From NCBI GenBank assembly GCA_009780545.1, contig WQZW01000129.1:1-5423 (forward strand): DNA of 5,423 bases, read 5' to 3'. Positions 1-5,423 of this stretch are shown in pieces. How positions within the stretch are numbered: position 1 is the first letter of the stretch; every line of letters starts with the position of its first letter. This DNA comes from Treponema sp. GTDB taxonomy: Bacteria; Spirochaetota; Spirochaetia; Treponematales; Breznakiellaceae. Under the pieces are notes generated by a model. That model ran no database searches, had not been told where the DNA came from, and saw only the letters and a list, made by a program, of their open reading frames with translations. A program made the translations under genes and the position numbers.

Positions 1-1
1 G

Positions 2-475
2 GATTCCAACAAGGTCGGCGAGATGCTGGCCACCTTCGTTACGGCGAATGCCCGCAGCGTCGGTATCGAGCTTAGGCAGGAATGGGGCGATTCCACGGCC
101 TTCAGCAACGCCCTGTACGGCACCGGGACCAAACGCTACAACATGATCAACGGCGGGGTCGGGTTCGACGTGATAGATTCCCCCTGGTACTATTACACGC
201 CGGATCCGGCGACGTTCGGGCCCTACAACACCAACCGCATCATCGACCCCGAGCTGGACGCGCCCACCCAGGCGATGCGGAACACCACGCCGGGCGACTA
301 TGCGACCTATTCCCGCCATTGGCTGGATTTCGTCAAACGCTACAACGAGGTACTGCCGGACATTCCCCTGTACTCGGACAACTACCACGACTTTTTCAAC
401 TCCAAGGTCAAGAACTACAGCCGGACCGCGCTGTACCCCTGGTACTTCGCTATGATGGAAGCCTGGGTGGAGTAA
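2..475 (+). CDS. Peptide-type ABC transporter substrate-binding protein, C-terminal part (5' truncated)
   Basis: These are the last 157 residues of an extracytoplasmic solute-binding protein, probably SBP family 5 (the oligopeptide/dipeptide/nickel class). The reading frame is already open at base 2, so the true start and signal peptide lie upstream of the window. The fragment has the aromatic-rich C-terminal lobe usual in this class: a GFDVID..PWYYYTPDP stretch, then residues on placing paired subunits (PELDAPTQAM), a helix that ends in a run like RYNEVLPDIPLYSDNY, and a final tryptophan-containing stretch (YPWYFAMMEAWVE). The 'VLPDIPLY' element is typical of family 5 proteins, where it precedes the closing strands. 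The assignment also rests on position: it sits directly upstream of oppB with a 10-base gap. It would capture the solute outside the membrane and deliver it to OppB/OppC. Substrate cannot be predicted from this fragment. Confidence 0.85.
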   Translation, partial: DSNKVGEMLATFVTANARSVGIELRQEWGDSTAFSNALYGTGTKRYNMINGGVGFDVIDSPWYYYTPDPATFGPYNTNRIIDPELDAPTQAMRNTTPGDYATYSRHWLDFVKRYNEVLPDIPLYSDNYHDFFNSKVKNYSRTALYPWYFAMMEAWVE

Positions 476-481
476 GGAGGG
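474..481 (+). promoter_or_regulatory. Ribosome binding site of oppB
   Basis: AAGGAGGG overlaps the stop codon of the binding-protein gene and ends 4 bases before the ATG at 486. It is a near-perfect anti-Shine-Dalgarno match and fixes the oppB start. Its overlap with the preceding stop allows translational coupling. Confidence 0.85.
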
Positions 482-485
482 AAAA

Positions 486-1469
486 ATGCTGAACTACATT
501 ATACGGCGTATCATCTATATCGTTTTCGTTTTCCTCATCACGTCCGTCATAATGTTTTTCATCTACAACCTTGCGCCGGTGGATCAGGTCTCGCTGTATA
601 CCGAAGGTATGCAGCAGGAGATGACGCCGGCGGACTTCGAACGCTACAAGGAAGTGATCAGGCAGGAAATGGGACTGGACCAACCGCTTTTCGTGCAGTA
701 TTTCAAATGGATGGGCAGGATGCTGACGGGCGACTTCGGACGTTCCTTCGTCCACAGGCAGCCGGTGGCCCGGCTCATCCGCGCGCCCATGGCCAACACC
801 ATACGCCTTAACGTCATCACGATGATCTTCGTCTTTGCCATAACGATCCCGCTGGGGATAACCACCGCGGTTAAAAAGGGCACGGTGTACGACAGCTCGG
901 TGCAGGTTTTTACCATTCTCGGGGTGAGCATCCCGGTTTTTATCACCGCGCTGGTGGTCATCCTTATTTTCTCCATCCTGCTGCAGTGGTTTCCCATCGC
1001 CGGGTCGAACACGCCGGGAATTCAGGGAAGCGGGCCGGCGCTTTTCCTTGACCGGGCGCGCCACATGGTGCTGCCGGTCTTCGTCATGGTCATTACCAGC
1101 CTTGCCTCGCTTGCCCGCTATATACGCGCGACGATGATCGACGCCCTGCGTATGGACTACGTAAGGACGGCGCGGGCCAAGGGCCTTTCGGAAAAGGTGG
1201 TCATCTACTCGCACGCCTTCCGCAATTCCCTTATTCCCTTCGTTACCGTTCTGGTAGGCTGGTTCATGGGGCTTTTCGGCGGGTCCATCCTGGTGGAAAG
1301 CATTTTTTCATGGAACGGAATGGGGCTGCTCATGCTCAGTTCCATCCGGCTCTTCGATTTTGCAGTCGCCCTGACGGTGGGGATGTTCTACGTATTTCTC
1401 GGGCTTATCGGAAACCTGATCATCGACATTCTGTACACCGTGGTCGATCCCAGGGTGAGACTCCAGTAA
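486..1469 (+). CDS. oppB: Peptide-type ABC transporter permease, OppB/DppB-like
   Basis: One of the two membrane subunits that form the import channel in the cytoplasmic membrane. At 327 residues it has the normal length. Membrane helices are visible at about residues 9-29, 105-128, 140-167, 194-212, 250-271 and 291-316. The large external loop between helices 1 and 2 carries the family segment MGLDQPLFVQYFKWM and then GDFGRSF (about 62-88). The EAA loop that docks onto the ATPases runs from about residue 224 to 251 (DYVRTARAKGL..., with the invariant glycine at 233 and RNSLIP at the end). The protein closes with the usual DPRVRLQ. The start is fixed by a strong ribosome binding site. Unlike its partner OppC, it carries no extra domain. 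The family is certain; whether the substrate is peptide, nickel or another solute is not, so the symbol indicates the family only. Confidence 0.93.
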   Translation: MLNYIIRRIIYIVFVFLITSVIMFFIYNLAPVDQVSLYTEGMQQEMTPADFERYKEVIRQEMGLDQPLFVQYFKWMGRMLTGDFGRSFVHRQPVARLIRAPMANTIRLNVITMIFVFAITIPLGITTAVKKGTVYDSSVQVFTILGVSIPVFITALVVILIFSILLQWFPIAGSNTPGIQGSGPALFLDRARHMVLPVFVMVITSLASLARYIRATMIDALRMDYVRTARAKGLSEKVVIYSHAFRNSLIPFVTVLVGWFMGLFGGSILVESIFSWNGMGLLMLSSIRLFDFAVALTVGMFYVFLGLIGNLIIDILYTVVDPRVRLQ

Positions 1470-1503
1470 GGGTTGCCGGGCGGCCGAATTCCGGAAAGTT
1501 TTT

Positions 1504-1511
1504 GGAGGAGG
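1504..1511 (+). promoter_or_regulatory. Ribosome binding site of oppC
   Basis: GGAGGAGG ends 4 bases before the ATG at 1516. It lies in the 46-base oppB-oppC gap, the longest non-coding stretch here, in which I see no promoter or terminator. The site decides the oppC start. Confidence 0.85.
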
Positions 1512-1515
1512 AAAA

Positions 1516-3279
1516 ATGGAAAAGGTGGAGGATGTCCCCGGAACGGCGGAACGGGAAGCCGCTTTGGTCCGGGAGGAACTGGTTCAGAGTCCCGGAAGGA
1601 CGGCCCTGCGGAATTTCTTTTCCCGCAAGCTGAGCCTTGCCGGGGTGGTCGTTTTTCTCTTCGTCTTCGTGGCCTGCTTCGCGCTGTCCTTCATCCTGCC
1701 CATAGACCTCAACTACACCGACTCGACGAGGTCGAACCTGCCGCCGGCGTTCAACTACCTTTCCCTTCCCCGTCCCCTCGTGAACGATTTCGCCACGATG
1801 GACTTCGGCTCGACCTTCGGTGCCGGGATCGACCGGGCCGGCAACCTCCATATGTGGGGAACGCAGCCGGCCAAGGTGAAGAACGACGTTCCTCAGGATA
1901 TGGGCCCCCTGCGGACGGTGTCGGCGGGCTTCGACCATGTCGTTGCCGTCGGCGTCGACGGACGTATCCATGCCTGGGGGAACAACCGAATGGGAATACT
2001 CGACGTTCCGGACCTCCTAAGAAGGAGGACCGTCGTGGGAATTCAGGCCGGGTACCAGGTAACGGCGGCCCTGGACGATCAGGGTGCCCTGCACTTCTGG
2101 GGCAACACCAACCTGTTCAGCTTCAGGCCGGGGGAGAACCAGGGCAACTTCGCCGACTTCGCCATCAACATCTCCACGATAGTCGCCCTGACCAAGTCGG
2201 GCGACGTCGTGGCCCTTACCGCCTCCGACTCGTTCTTTACCCGAGTTCCCGAGGCCGCCCATGGAAGGGCCGTCGGGATCGCCTCGACGGACTACGTCGC
2301 CGCCGTCGTGCTTTTCGACGGCACCGTGCTGACCTGGGGGCTTGACAACCATGCCGCCTTTACCGTGCCGCCCGAGATACAGGGCCATGTGAAGAGTCTC
2401 AAAGGCGGCCGGACCCACTTTACCGCCCTGCTCGACGACGGACGGGCCGTCTCCTGGGGGGAAAACGCCTTCGGCCAGAGCAAATATCCCCGATCGGGCA
2501 ACTTTGACCGCATCTTCGTCGATTACTACCAGAACGCTGCCGTCGGAGCGGACGGCAAGGTCGTTACCTGGGGGCAAAGCGGCTACCTGATGGGCACCGA
2601 CCAGTGGGGCCGGGACGTGTTCACCCGATTGGTCTACGGCGGGCGGGTAAGCCTTACCGTGGGCTTCATCTCCGTGGTGATAGCCGGCATCATCGGCGTC
2701 GTCCTCGGCGGGCTTTCCGGCTATTTCGGGGGCAAGACCGACATGTTCGTGATGCGTTTCGCCGAAGTGATCAACTCGATCCCCTTCCTGCCCCTGGCGA
2801 TCATCCTTTCGGCGGTGGTCGCCAACCGGGTGCCGGAAACCGGACGGGTGATCATGATCATGGTGATTCTCGGCTTCCTGAACTGGCCGTTCCTGGCCCG
2901 CCTTACCCGGGGGCAGATCCTCTCGGAAAAGGAAAACGAGTTCGTCACGGCGGCCAAGGCGATGGGCATCCGGGAACGGTTCATCATCTTCAAGCATATC
3001 CTGCCCAACGTGCTGCCGGTGATCCTGGTCAGTCTGACCCTGAGCATGGCCACCTGCCTGCTGTTGGAATCGACCCTGTCGTTCCTGGGTTTCGGGGTAA
3101 TCGAGCCGACCCCGACCTGGGGCAACATGCTGAACAAATGCGTGGACTCCGTGGTGATCCGCACCTATTGGTGGCGGTGGGTGTTCCCCGCTTCGGTCCT
3201 GGGGCTCGCGGTGATCAGCATCAACGCGATGGGCGACGGGATGCGGGACGCAATCGACCCGAAATCAAACGATCGGTAG
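1516..3279 (+). CDS. oppC: OppC-like permease with an inserted seven-repeat RCC1-type beta-propeller
   Basis: Second membrane subunit of the importer. It has 587 residues where the family usually has about 280-320. Order: a charged cytoplasmic N-terminus with RTALRNFFSRKLS (29-41), helix 1 (about 41-62), the NLPPAF element (74-79), the RCC1-type insert (about 80-357), the conserved GTDQWGRD loop (360-367), helix 2 (about 379-401), helices 3 and 4 (about 415-435 and 443-461), the EAA loop (about 474-501, KAMGIRERF, invariant glycine at 484), helix 5 (about 500-523), helix 6 (about 555-575), and the closing GDGMRDAIDP. Every OppC landmark is intact, so the permease should be functional. Arginines and lysines before helix 1 place the N-terminus inside, hence the insert outside. 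The insert has no cysteine and no membrane segment. There is no stop or frame change at either junction, and base composition looks the same as in the flanks. The symbol marks the family; the substrate is unknown. Confidence 0.93.
   Translation: MEKVEDVPGTAEREAALVREELVQSPGRTALRNFFSRKLSLAGVVVFLFVFVACFALSFILPIDLNYTDSTRSNLPPAFNYLSLPRPLVNDFATMDFGSTFGAGIDRAGNLHMWGTQPAKVKNDVPQDMGPLRTVSAGFDHVVAVGVDGRIHAWGNNRMGILDVPDLLRRRTVVGIQAGYQVTAALDDQGALHFWGNTNLFSFRPGENQGNFADFAINISTIVALTKSGDVVALTASDSFFTRVPEAAHGRAVGIASTDYVAAVVLFDGTVLTWGLDNHAAFTVPPEIQGHVKSLKGGRTHFTALLDDGRAVSWGENAFGQSKYPRSGNFDRIFVDYYQNAAVGADGKVVTWGQSGYLMGTDQWGRDVFTRLVYGGRVSLTVGFISVVIAGIIGVVLGGLSGYFGGKTDMFVMRFAEVINSIPFLPLAIILSAVVANRVPETGRVIMIMVILGFLNWPFLARLTRGQILSEKENEFVTAAKAMGIRERFIIFKHILPNVLPVILVSLTLSMATCLLLESTLSFLGFGVIEPTPTWGNMLNKCVDSVVIRTYWWRWVFPASVLGLAVISINAMGDGMRDAIDPKSNDR
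1759..2580 (+). repeat. Seven tandem RCC1-type repeats (predicted beta-propeller) within oppC
   Basis: Protein-level tandem repeat of about 40 residues (120 bases), residues 82-355 of OppC. Each unit reads roughly P...aG...vAl..dGrv..WG.n..g. The unit-opening prolines fall at residues 85, 126, 165, 205, 245, 285 and 325. The WG pairs fall at 114, 154, 195, 274, 314 and 352, and the fourth unit has L-T at 234-235 in their place. Clear examples are VAVGVDGRIHAWGNN (143-157), AALDDQGALHFWGN (184-197), TALLDDGRAVSWGEN (303-317) and AAVGADGKVVTWGQ (341-354). This is the signature of RCC1/alpha-tubulin-suppressor repeats, which form seven-bladed propellers. Seven units in exact register imply a complete closed propeller. 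The repeats have diverged in DNA sequence, so this is not a recent duplication. The ligand is unknown. Confidence 0.88.
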
Positions 3280-3281
3280 GA
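3278..3281 (+). promoter_or_regulatory. Weak ribosome binding site of oppD
   Basis: AGGA overlaps the oppC stop codon (TAG at 3277-3279) and ends 4 bases before the ATG at 3286. It is much weaker than the sites of oppB and oppC. With a 6-base gap, oppD translation is probably coupled to that of oppC. Confidence 0.55.
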
Positions 3282-3285
3282 AACT

Positions 3286-4299
3286 ATGGCACTTTTGGAA
3301 GTCAGGGACCTTCATACATACTTCACCACCAAACGGGGATTGGTGAAGGCCGTGTTCGGGGTGTCCTATGCGATAGAGGCGGGCCGCACCCTGGGCATCG
3401 TCGGGGAAAGCGGGAGCGGGAAATCGGTCTCGGCGATGAGCATCCTCAAGCTCTTGGACGGAAACGGCTACATAGCCTCCGGCAAGATATTCTTCGAGGG
3501 GCAGGACCTCACCGAGCTTTCCGTCAAGGAGATCACCAAGATACGGGGAAACAAGATTTCGGTGATCTTCCAGGAACCGATGACCAGCCTGAACCCGGTG
3601 TTCAAGGTAGAAAAGCAGATCGGGGAATCGTTCATGGTGCATCAGGGGATGGACAAAAAGCAGGCCCATGCCGAAGCGGTGAAGATGCTCGCCGACGTGC
3701 AGATTCCCAACCCGGAGAAGGTGGCGAAACAGTATCCGTTCCAGCTTTCCGGGGGAATGAGGCAGCGGGTGATGATCGCCATGGCGTTGGCCTGCCGGCC
3801 CAAGGTGCTCATCGCCGACGAGCCGACCACGGCCCTGGACGTAACGATCCAGGCCCAGATCCTCAAGCTGATGAACGAACTGCGGCGGGAAAACGGCACC
3901 TCGATCCTGTTCATCACCCACGACCTCGGCGTGATCAACGAGATGGCCGACGACGTCGCGGTGATGTACTGCGGGCAGATCGTCGAGACGGCGCCGGTGC
4001 GGACGATCTTCGGCCCGGAAAGCGAATGCTCGCATCCCTATACCGAGGGCCTGATGGTCTCGATCCCCCACCTGGAAACGCCGCAGGGGATACGGCTTCA
4101 GGCGATTCCCGGCGTGGTGCCCCATCCCCTGGCGATTCCGGCCGGCTGCCGTTTCGCCCCGAGGTGCAGGTACCGTCAACCCAAGTGCGAGCAGGAAAGC
4201 CCGCCCTTCCTGGAAGTTTCCGGCGACCACAGCGTCCGTTGCTTCTATCCGAAAAAAGAGGAACGCGGAACCTTGGCCCATAAGGAAAAGGATCAATGA
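3286..4299 (+). CDS. oppD: Peptide-type ABC transporter ATP-binding protein, OppD/DppD-like
   Basis: First of the two cytoplasmic ATPases that power the importer. Its 337 residues are standard length. Motifs in order: Walker A GESGSGKS (40-47), Q-loop IFQEPMTSLNP (94-104, Q96), signature LSGGMRQR (154-161), Walker B VLIADEP (174-180, catalytic E179), D-loop ALDV (183-186), H-loop histidine 212 in ITHDLGV. The C-terminal extension typical of the peptide family (oligo_HPY region) follows, with cysteines 288, 294, 301 and 319 in the C-x5-C-x6-C-x17-C arrangement. In mycobacterial members of this family such cysteines hold a [4Fe-4S] cluster, so a cluster is likely here too. The stop TGA overlaps the oppF start. 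No missing residue is seen, and both ATP sites should be competent if OppF is. Confidence 0.95.
   Translation: MALLEVRDLHTYFTTKRGLVKAVFGVSYAIEAGRTLGIVGESGSGKSVSAMSILKLLDGNGYIASGKIFFEGQDLTELSVKEITKIRGNKISVIFQEPMTSLNPVFKVEKQIGESFMVHQGMDKKQAHAEAVKMLADVQIPNPEKVAKQYPFQLSGGMRQRVMIAMALACRPKVLIADEPTTALDVTIQAQILKLMNELRRENGTSILFITHDLGVINEMADDVAVMYCGQIVETAPVRTIFGPESECSHPYTEGLMVSIPHLETPQGIRLQAIPGVVPHPLAIPAGCRFAPRCRYRQPKCEQESPPFLEVSGDHSVRCFYPKKEERGTLAHKEKDQ
4282..4292 (+). promoter_or_regulatory. Ribosome binding site(s) of oppF
   Basis: The stretch AAGGAAAAGGA inside the end of oppD holds two possible Shine-Dalgarno cores. The nearer one (AAAGGA, ending at 4292) is 3 bases from the ATG at 4296 and 6 bases from the ATG at 4299. 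Its spacing favours the second ATG slightly, but both remain possible. Confidence 0.6.
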
Positions 4300-5423
4300 T
4301 GACAACCGCAAACCAAACGTCCGGCCCGACCGAAGGGCTTGCCCCGATGTTCCGGGACTTCGCCGGGAACGTGCCGCCGGCTTCGGACGGGGCCGGCCGG
4401 AAATCCCTGCTCAGCATACGCGGCCTCAAAAAGTACTTCCCGGTCAAGGGAAACAAGAACATGTTCGTGCGGGCCAACGACGGCATCGACCTGGAGATAT
4501 ATGCGGGCGAGACGCTGGGGCTGGTCGGCGAATCCGGCTGCGGAAAGTCCACCCTGGGCCGAACCCTGCTGCAGCTGTACCCGCAGACCGAGGGCCGCAC
4601 CCTGTTTTACGGCAAGCGGCTTGCCGACATGAGGCCCGGCTACCTCCTGGAATCGATCCGAAAACTGCCGGCCCTGAAGCGGAGGCTCGGCGACCTGTAC
4701 CGTGCCTCCGGGGATTCGGCGGGAAAGGCGAAGGACCCGAAGGAGGCCGGGAACCTGTTTCGCGACCTGGCCCGAATCTTCGGCGGGCTGTTGTTGGCCG
4801 AGAACGATACCGAGGTTTCCGCCGCCTACCATGAATGCTATTTCGGCTCCGGCAAGGGGGATACCTCCGGGCTCGATGCCCTGCGAAAGGCGGTGCGGGA
4901 CCGGCCCGGGACGGACGGGAAGACCTTTGCCGACCTGGAGAGCCTCCGGGACGAGGGCATCGACCTTGCCCGCCTGAGCTACGACGAGATGCGGCTGCTC
5001 CGCCGGGACATGCAGATCATCTTCCAGGACCCCTATTCCTCGCTGAACCCCCGGATGACCGTGGGGCAGATCATCGGGGAAGGGCCGCTGGCCCACGGCT
5101 TTTTCCCCGGCGAGGGCGAGGCCCTGCAGAACCACGTGATGACGGCGATGGAGAAGTGCGGGCTGGCCCCGTACATGATCCACCGCTACCCGCACCAGTT
5201 CTCCGGCGGTCAGCGGCAGCGGATCGGCATCGCACGGGCGCTGGCGGTGAACCCCAAGTTCGTGGTCTGCGACGAGGCGGTCTCTGCCCTGGACGTGTCG
5301 ATCCAGTCCCAGATCCTGAACCTGCTCTCCGACCTCAAGGAGGAGGCGAACCTCACCTATCTCTTCATCTCGCACGGACTTTCGGTGGTCAAGTACATCA
5401 GCGACCGGATCGGGGTGATGTAC
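4296..5423 (+). CDS. oppF: Peptide-type ABC transporter ATP-binding protein, OppF/DppF-like, with internal insert (3' truncated)
   Basis: Second cytoplasmic ATPase, 376 residues visible before the window ends. The frame opens with ATGATG; the first ATG overlaps the oppD stop (ATGA), and the second at 4299 is equally usable. The family core begins only near residue 38 (SLLSIRGLKKYFPVK), so there is an N-terminal extension of about 37 residues that is proline- and glycine-rich. Motifs: Walker A GESGCGKS (78-85), Q-loop IIFQDPYSSLNPRMTVG (241-257, Q244), signature FSGGQRQR (302-309), Walker B KFVVCDEA (321-327, E326), D-loop ALDVS (330-334), H-loop H360. Walker A and Q-loop are about 160 residues apart, against about 60 in ordinary OppF, because of an unrecognised insert. 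Two small departures: DEA where DEP is common, and SHG where SHD is common. The C-terminal region lies beyond the window. The frame is uninterrupted, so it is not a pseudogene on present evidence. Confidence 0.92.
   Translation, partial: MMTTANQTSGPTEGLAPMFRDFAGNVPPASDGAGRKSLLSIRGLKKYFPVKGNKNMFVRANDGIDLEIYAGETLGLVGESGCGKSTLGRTLLQLYPQTEGRTLFYGKRLADMRPGYLLESIRKLPALKRRLGDLYRASGDSAGKAKDPKEAGNLFRDLARIFGGLLLAENDTEVSAAYHECYFGSGKGDTSGLDALRKAVRDRPGTDGKTFADLESLRDEGIDLARLSYDEMRLLRRDMQIIFQDPYSSLNPRMTVGQIIGEGPLAHGFFPGEGEALQNHVMTAMEKCGLAPYMIHRYPHQFSGGQRQRIGIARALAVNPKFVVCDEAVSALDVSIQSQILNLLSDLKEEANLTYLFISHGLSVVKYISDRIGVMY
4626..4961 (+). other. Unrecognised insert of about 110 residues inside OppF
   Basis: Residues about 111-222 of OppF lie between the strand ending TLFYGKRL and the helix LSYDEMRLLRRDMQ that precedes the Q-loop, so they fall in the nucleotide-binding domain's beta subdomain and face the cytoplasm. 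The insert looks helical and charged: IRKLPALKRRLGDLY (121-135), an amphipathic stretch NLFRDLARIFGGLLLAE (153-169), then a glycine-rich acidic and basic segment (183-222). I recognise no domain in it. Limits are approximate because ordinary OppF loops vary in length there. Base composition resembles the rest of the gene. Confidence 0.75.

Noticed and set aside
1476..1494. Possible hairpin in the oppB-oppC gap (CCGG ... CCGG)
   Set aside because: The stem is only 4 base pairs with an 11-base loop and no T-run follows. It is too weak for a terminator and lies where operon read-through is expected.
1504..1511. Possible promoter or operator just before oppC
   Set aside because: Apart from the ribosome binding site, the 46-base gap shows no -35/-10 pair or clear inverted repeat.
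1759..2580. A separate RCC1-repeat gene fused to oppC by a frameshift or misassembly
   Set aside because: The frame runs unbroken from the permease N-terminus through the repeats into the rest of the permease. No internal start with a ribosome binding site is visible at the junctions, and the permease halves on both sides belong to the same OppC protein.
2604..4283. Long open frame of 559 codons on the plus strand across the oppC-oppD boundary
   Set aside because: It is a shadow frame in GC-rich DNA: it overlaps two genes with intact family motifs, its product is dominated by G, R, P and D, and it has no recognisable domain or membrane segment.
3265..5375. Long antisense open frames opposite oppD and oppF (also 450-1214 and 2017-2997 on the minus strand)
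   Set aside because: Their products are rich in H, R, G and D with no motif, each lies fully opposite a convincing gene, and third-position G/C bias readily creates such antisense frames.

Overview
The window lies inside one plus-strand operon encoding a peptide/nickel-type (Opp/Dpp, peptide family) ABC importer, in the canonical order oppA-oppB-oppC-oppD-oppF. The first gene (substrate-binding protein) is cut off at its 5' end and the last (second ATPase) at its 3' end. Coding density is close to 100%: the gaps are 10, 46 and 6 bases, and oppD and oppF overlap. No RNA gene, mobile element, CRISPR array or terminator is visible, and there is no non-coding stretch over 50 bases.

The DNA is GC-rich (about 60% by eye) with strong G/C preference at third codon positions. 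Ribosome binding sites before oppB and oppC are textbook GGAGG types, so this is a bacterium. Taxonomy cannot be fixed from this alone. A GC-rich member of Spirochaetota, Bacillota or Chloroflexota is a guess, not a call.

Layout: 2-475, last 157 residues of the solute-binding protein. 486-1469, OppB permease of standard length. 1516-3279, an OppC permease nearly twice the usual length. 3286-4299, OppD ATPase with all nucleotide-binding motifs and a four-cysteine C-terminal motif. 4296-5423 (runs off the end), OppF ATPase with all motifs but with about 110 extra residues between Walker A and the Q-loop.

The striking feature is in OppC. Between its first membrane helix and the conserved GTDxxGRD loop there is an insert of about 275 residues built of seven 40-residue RCC1-type repeats, predicted to fold as a complete seven-bladed beta-propeller. 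Topology puts it outside the cytoplasmic membrane, on the face where the substrate-binding protein docks. Removing it leaves a permease of about 309 residues, the ordinary OppC size, so it looks like a domain added to a working transporter and not a broken gene. OppF carries its own unrecognised insert on the cytoplasmic side, while OppB and OppD are standard.

Expected working model (family knowledge): the binding protein captures an oligopeptide or similar solute outside the membrane and delivers it to the OppB/OppC channel, and OppD/OppF hydrolyse ATP to drive import. The propeller could act in docking, in substrate or cell-wall fragment recognition, or in contact with another envelope protein. 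The sequence does not say which.
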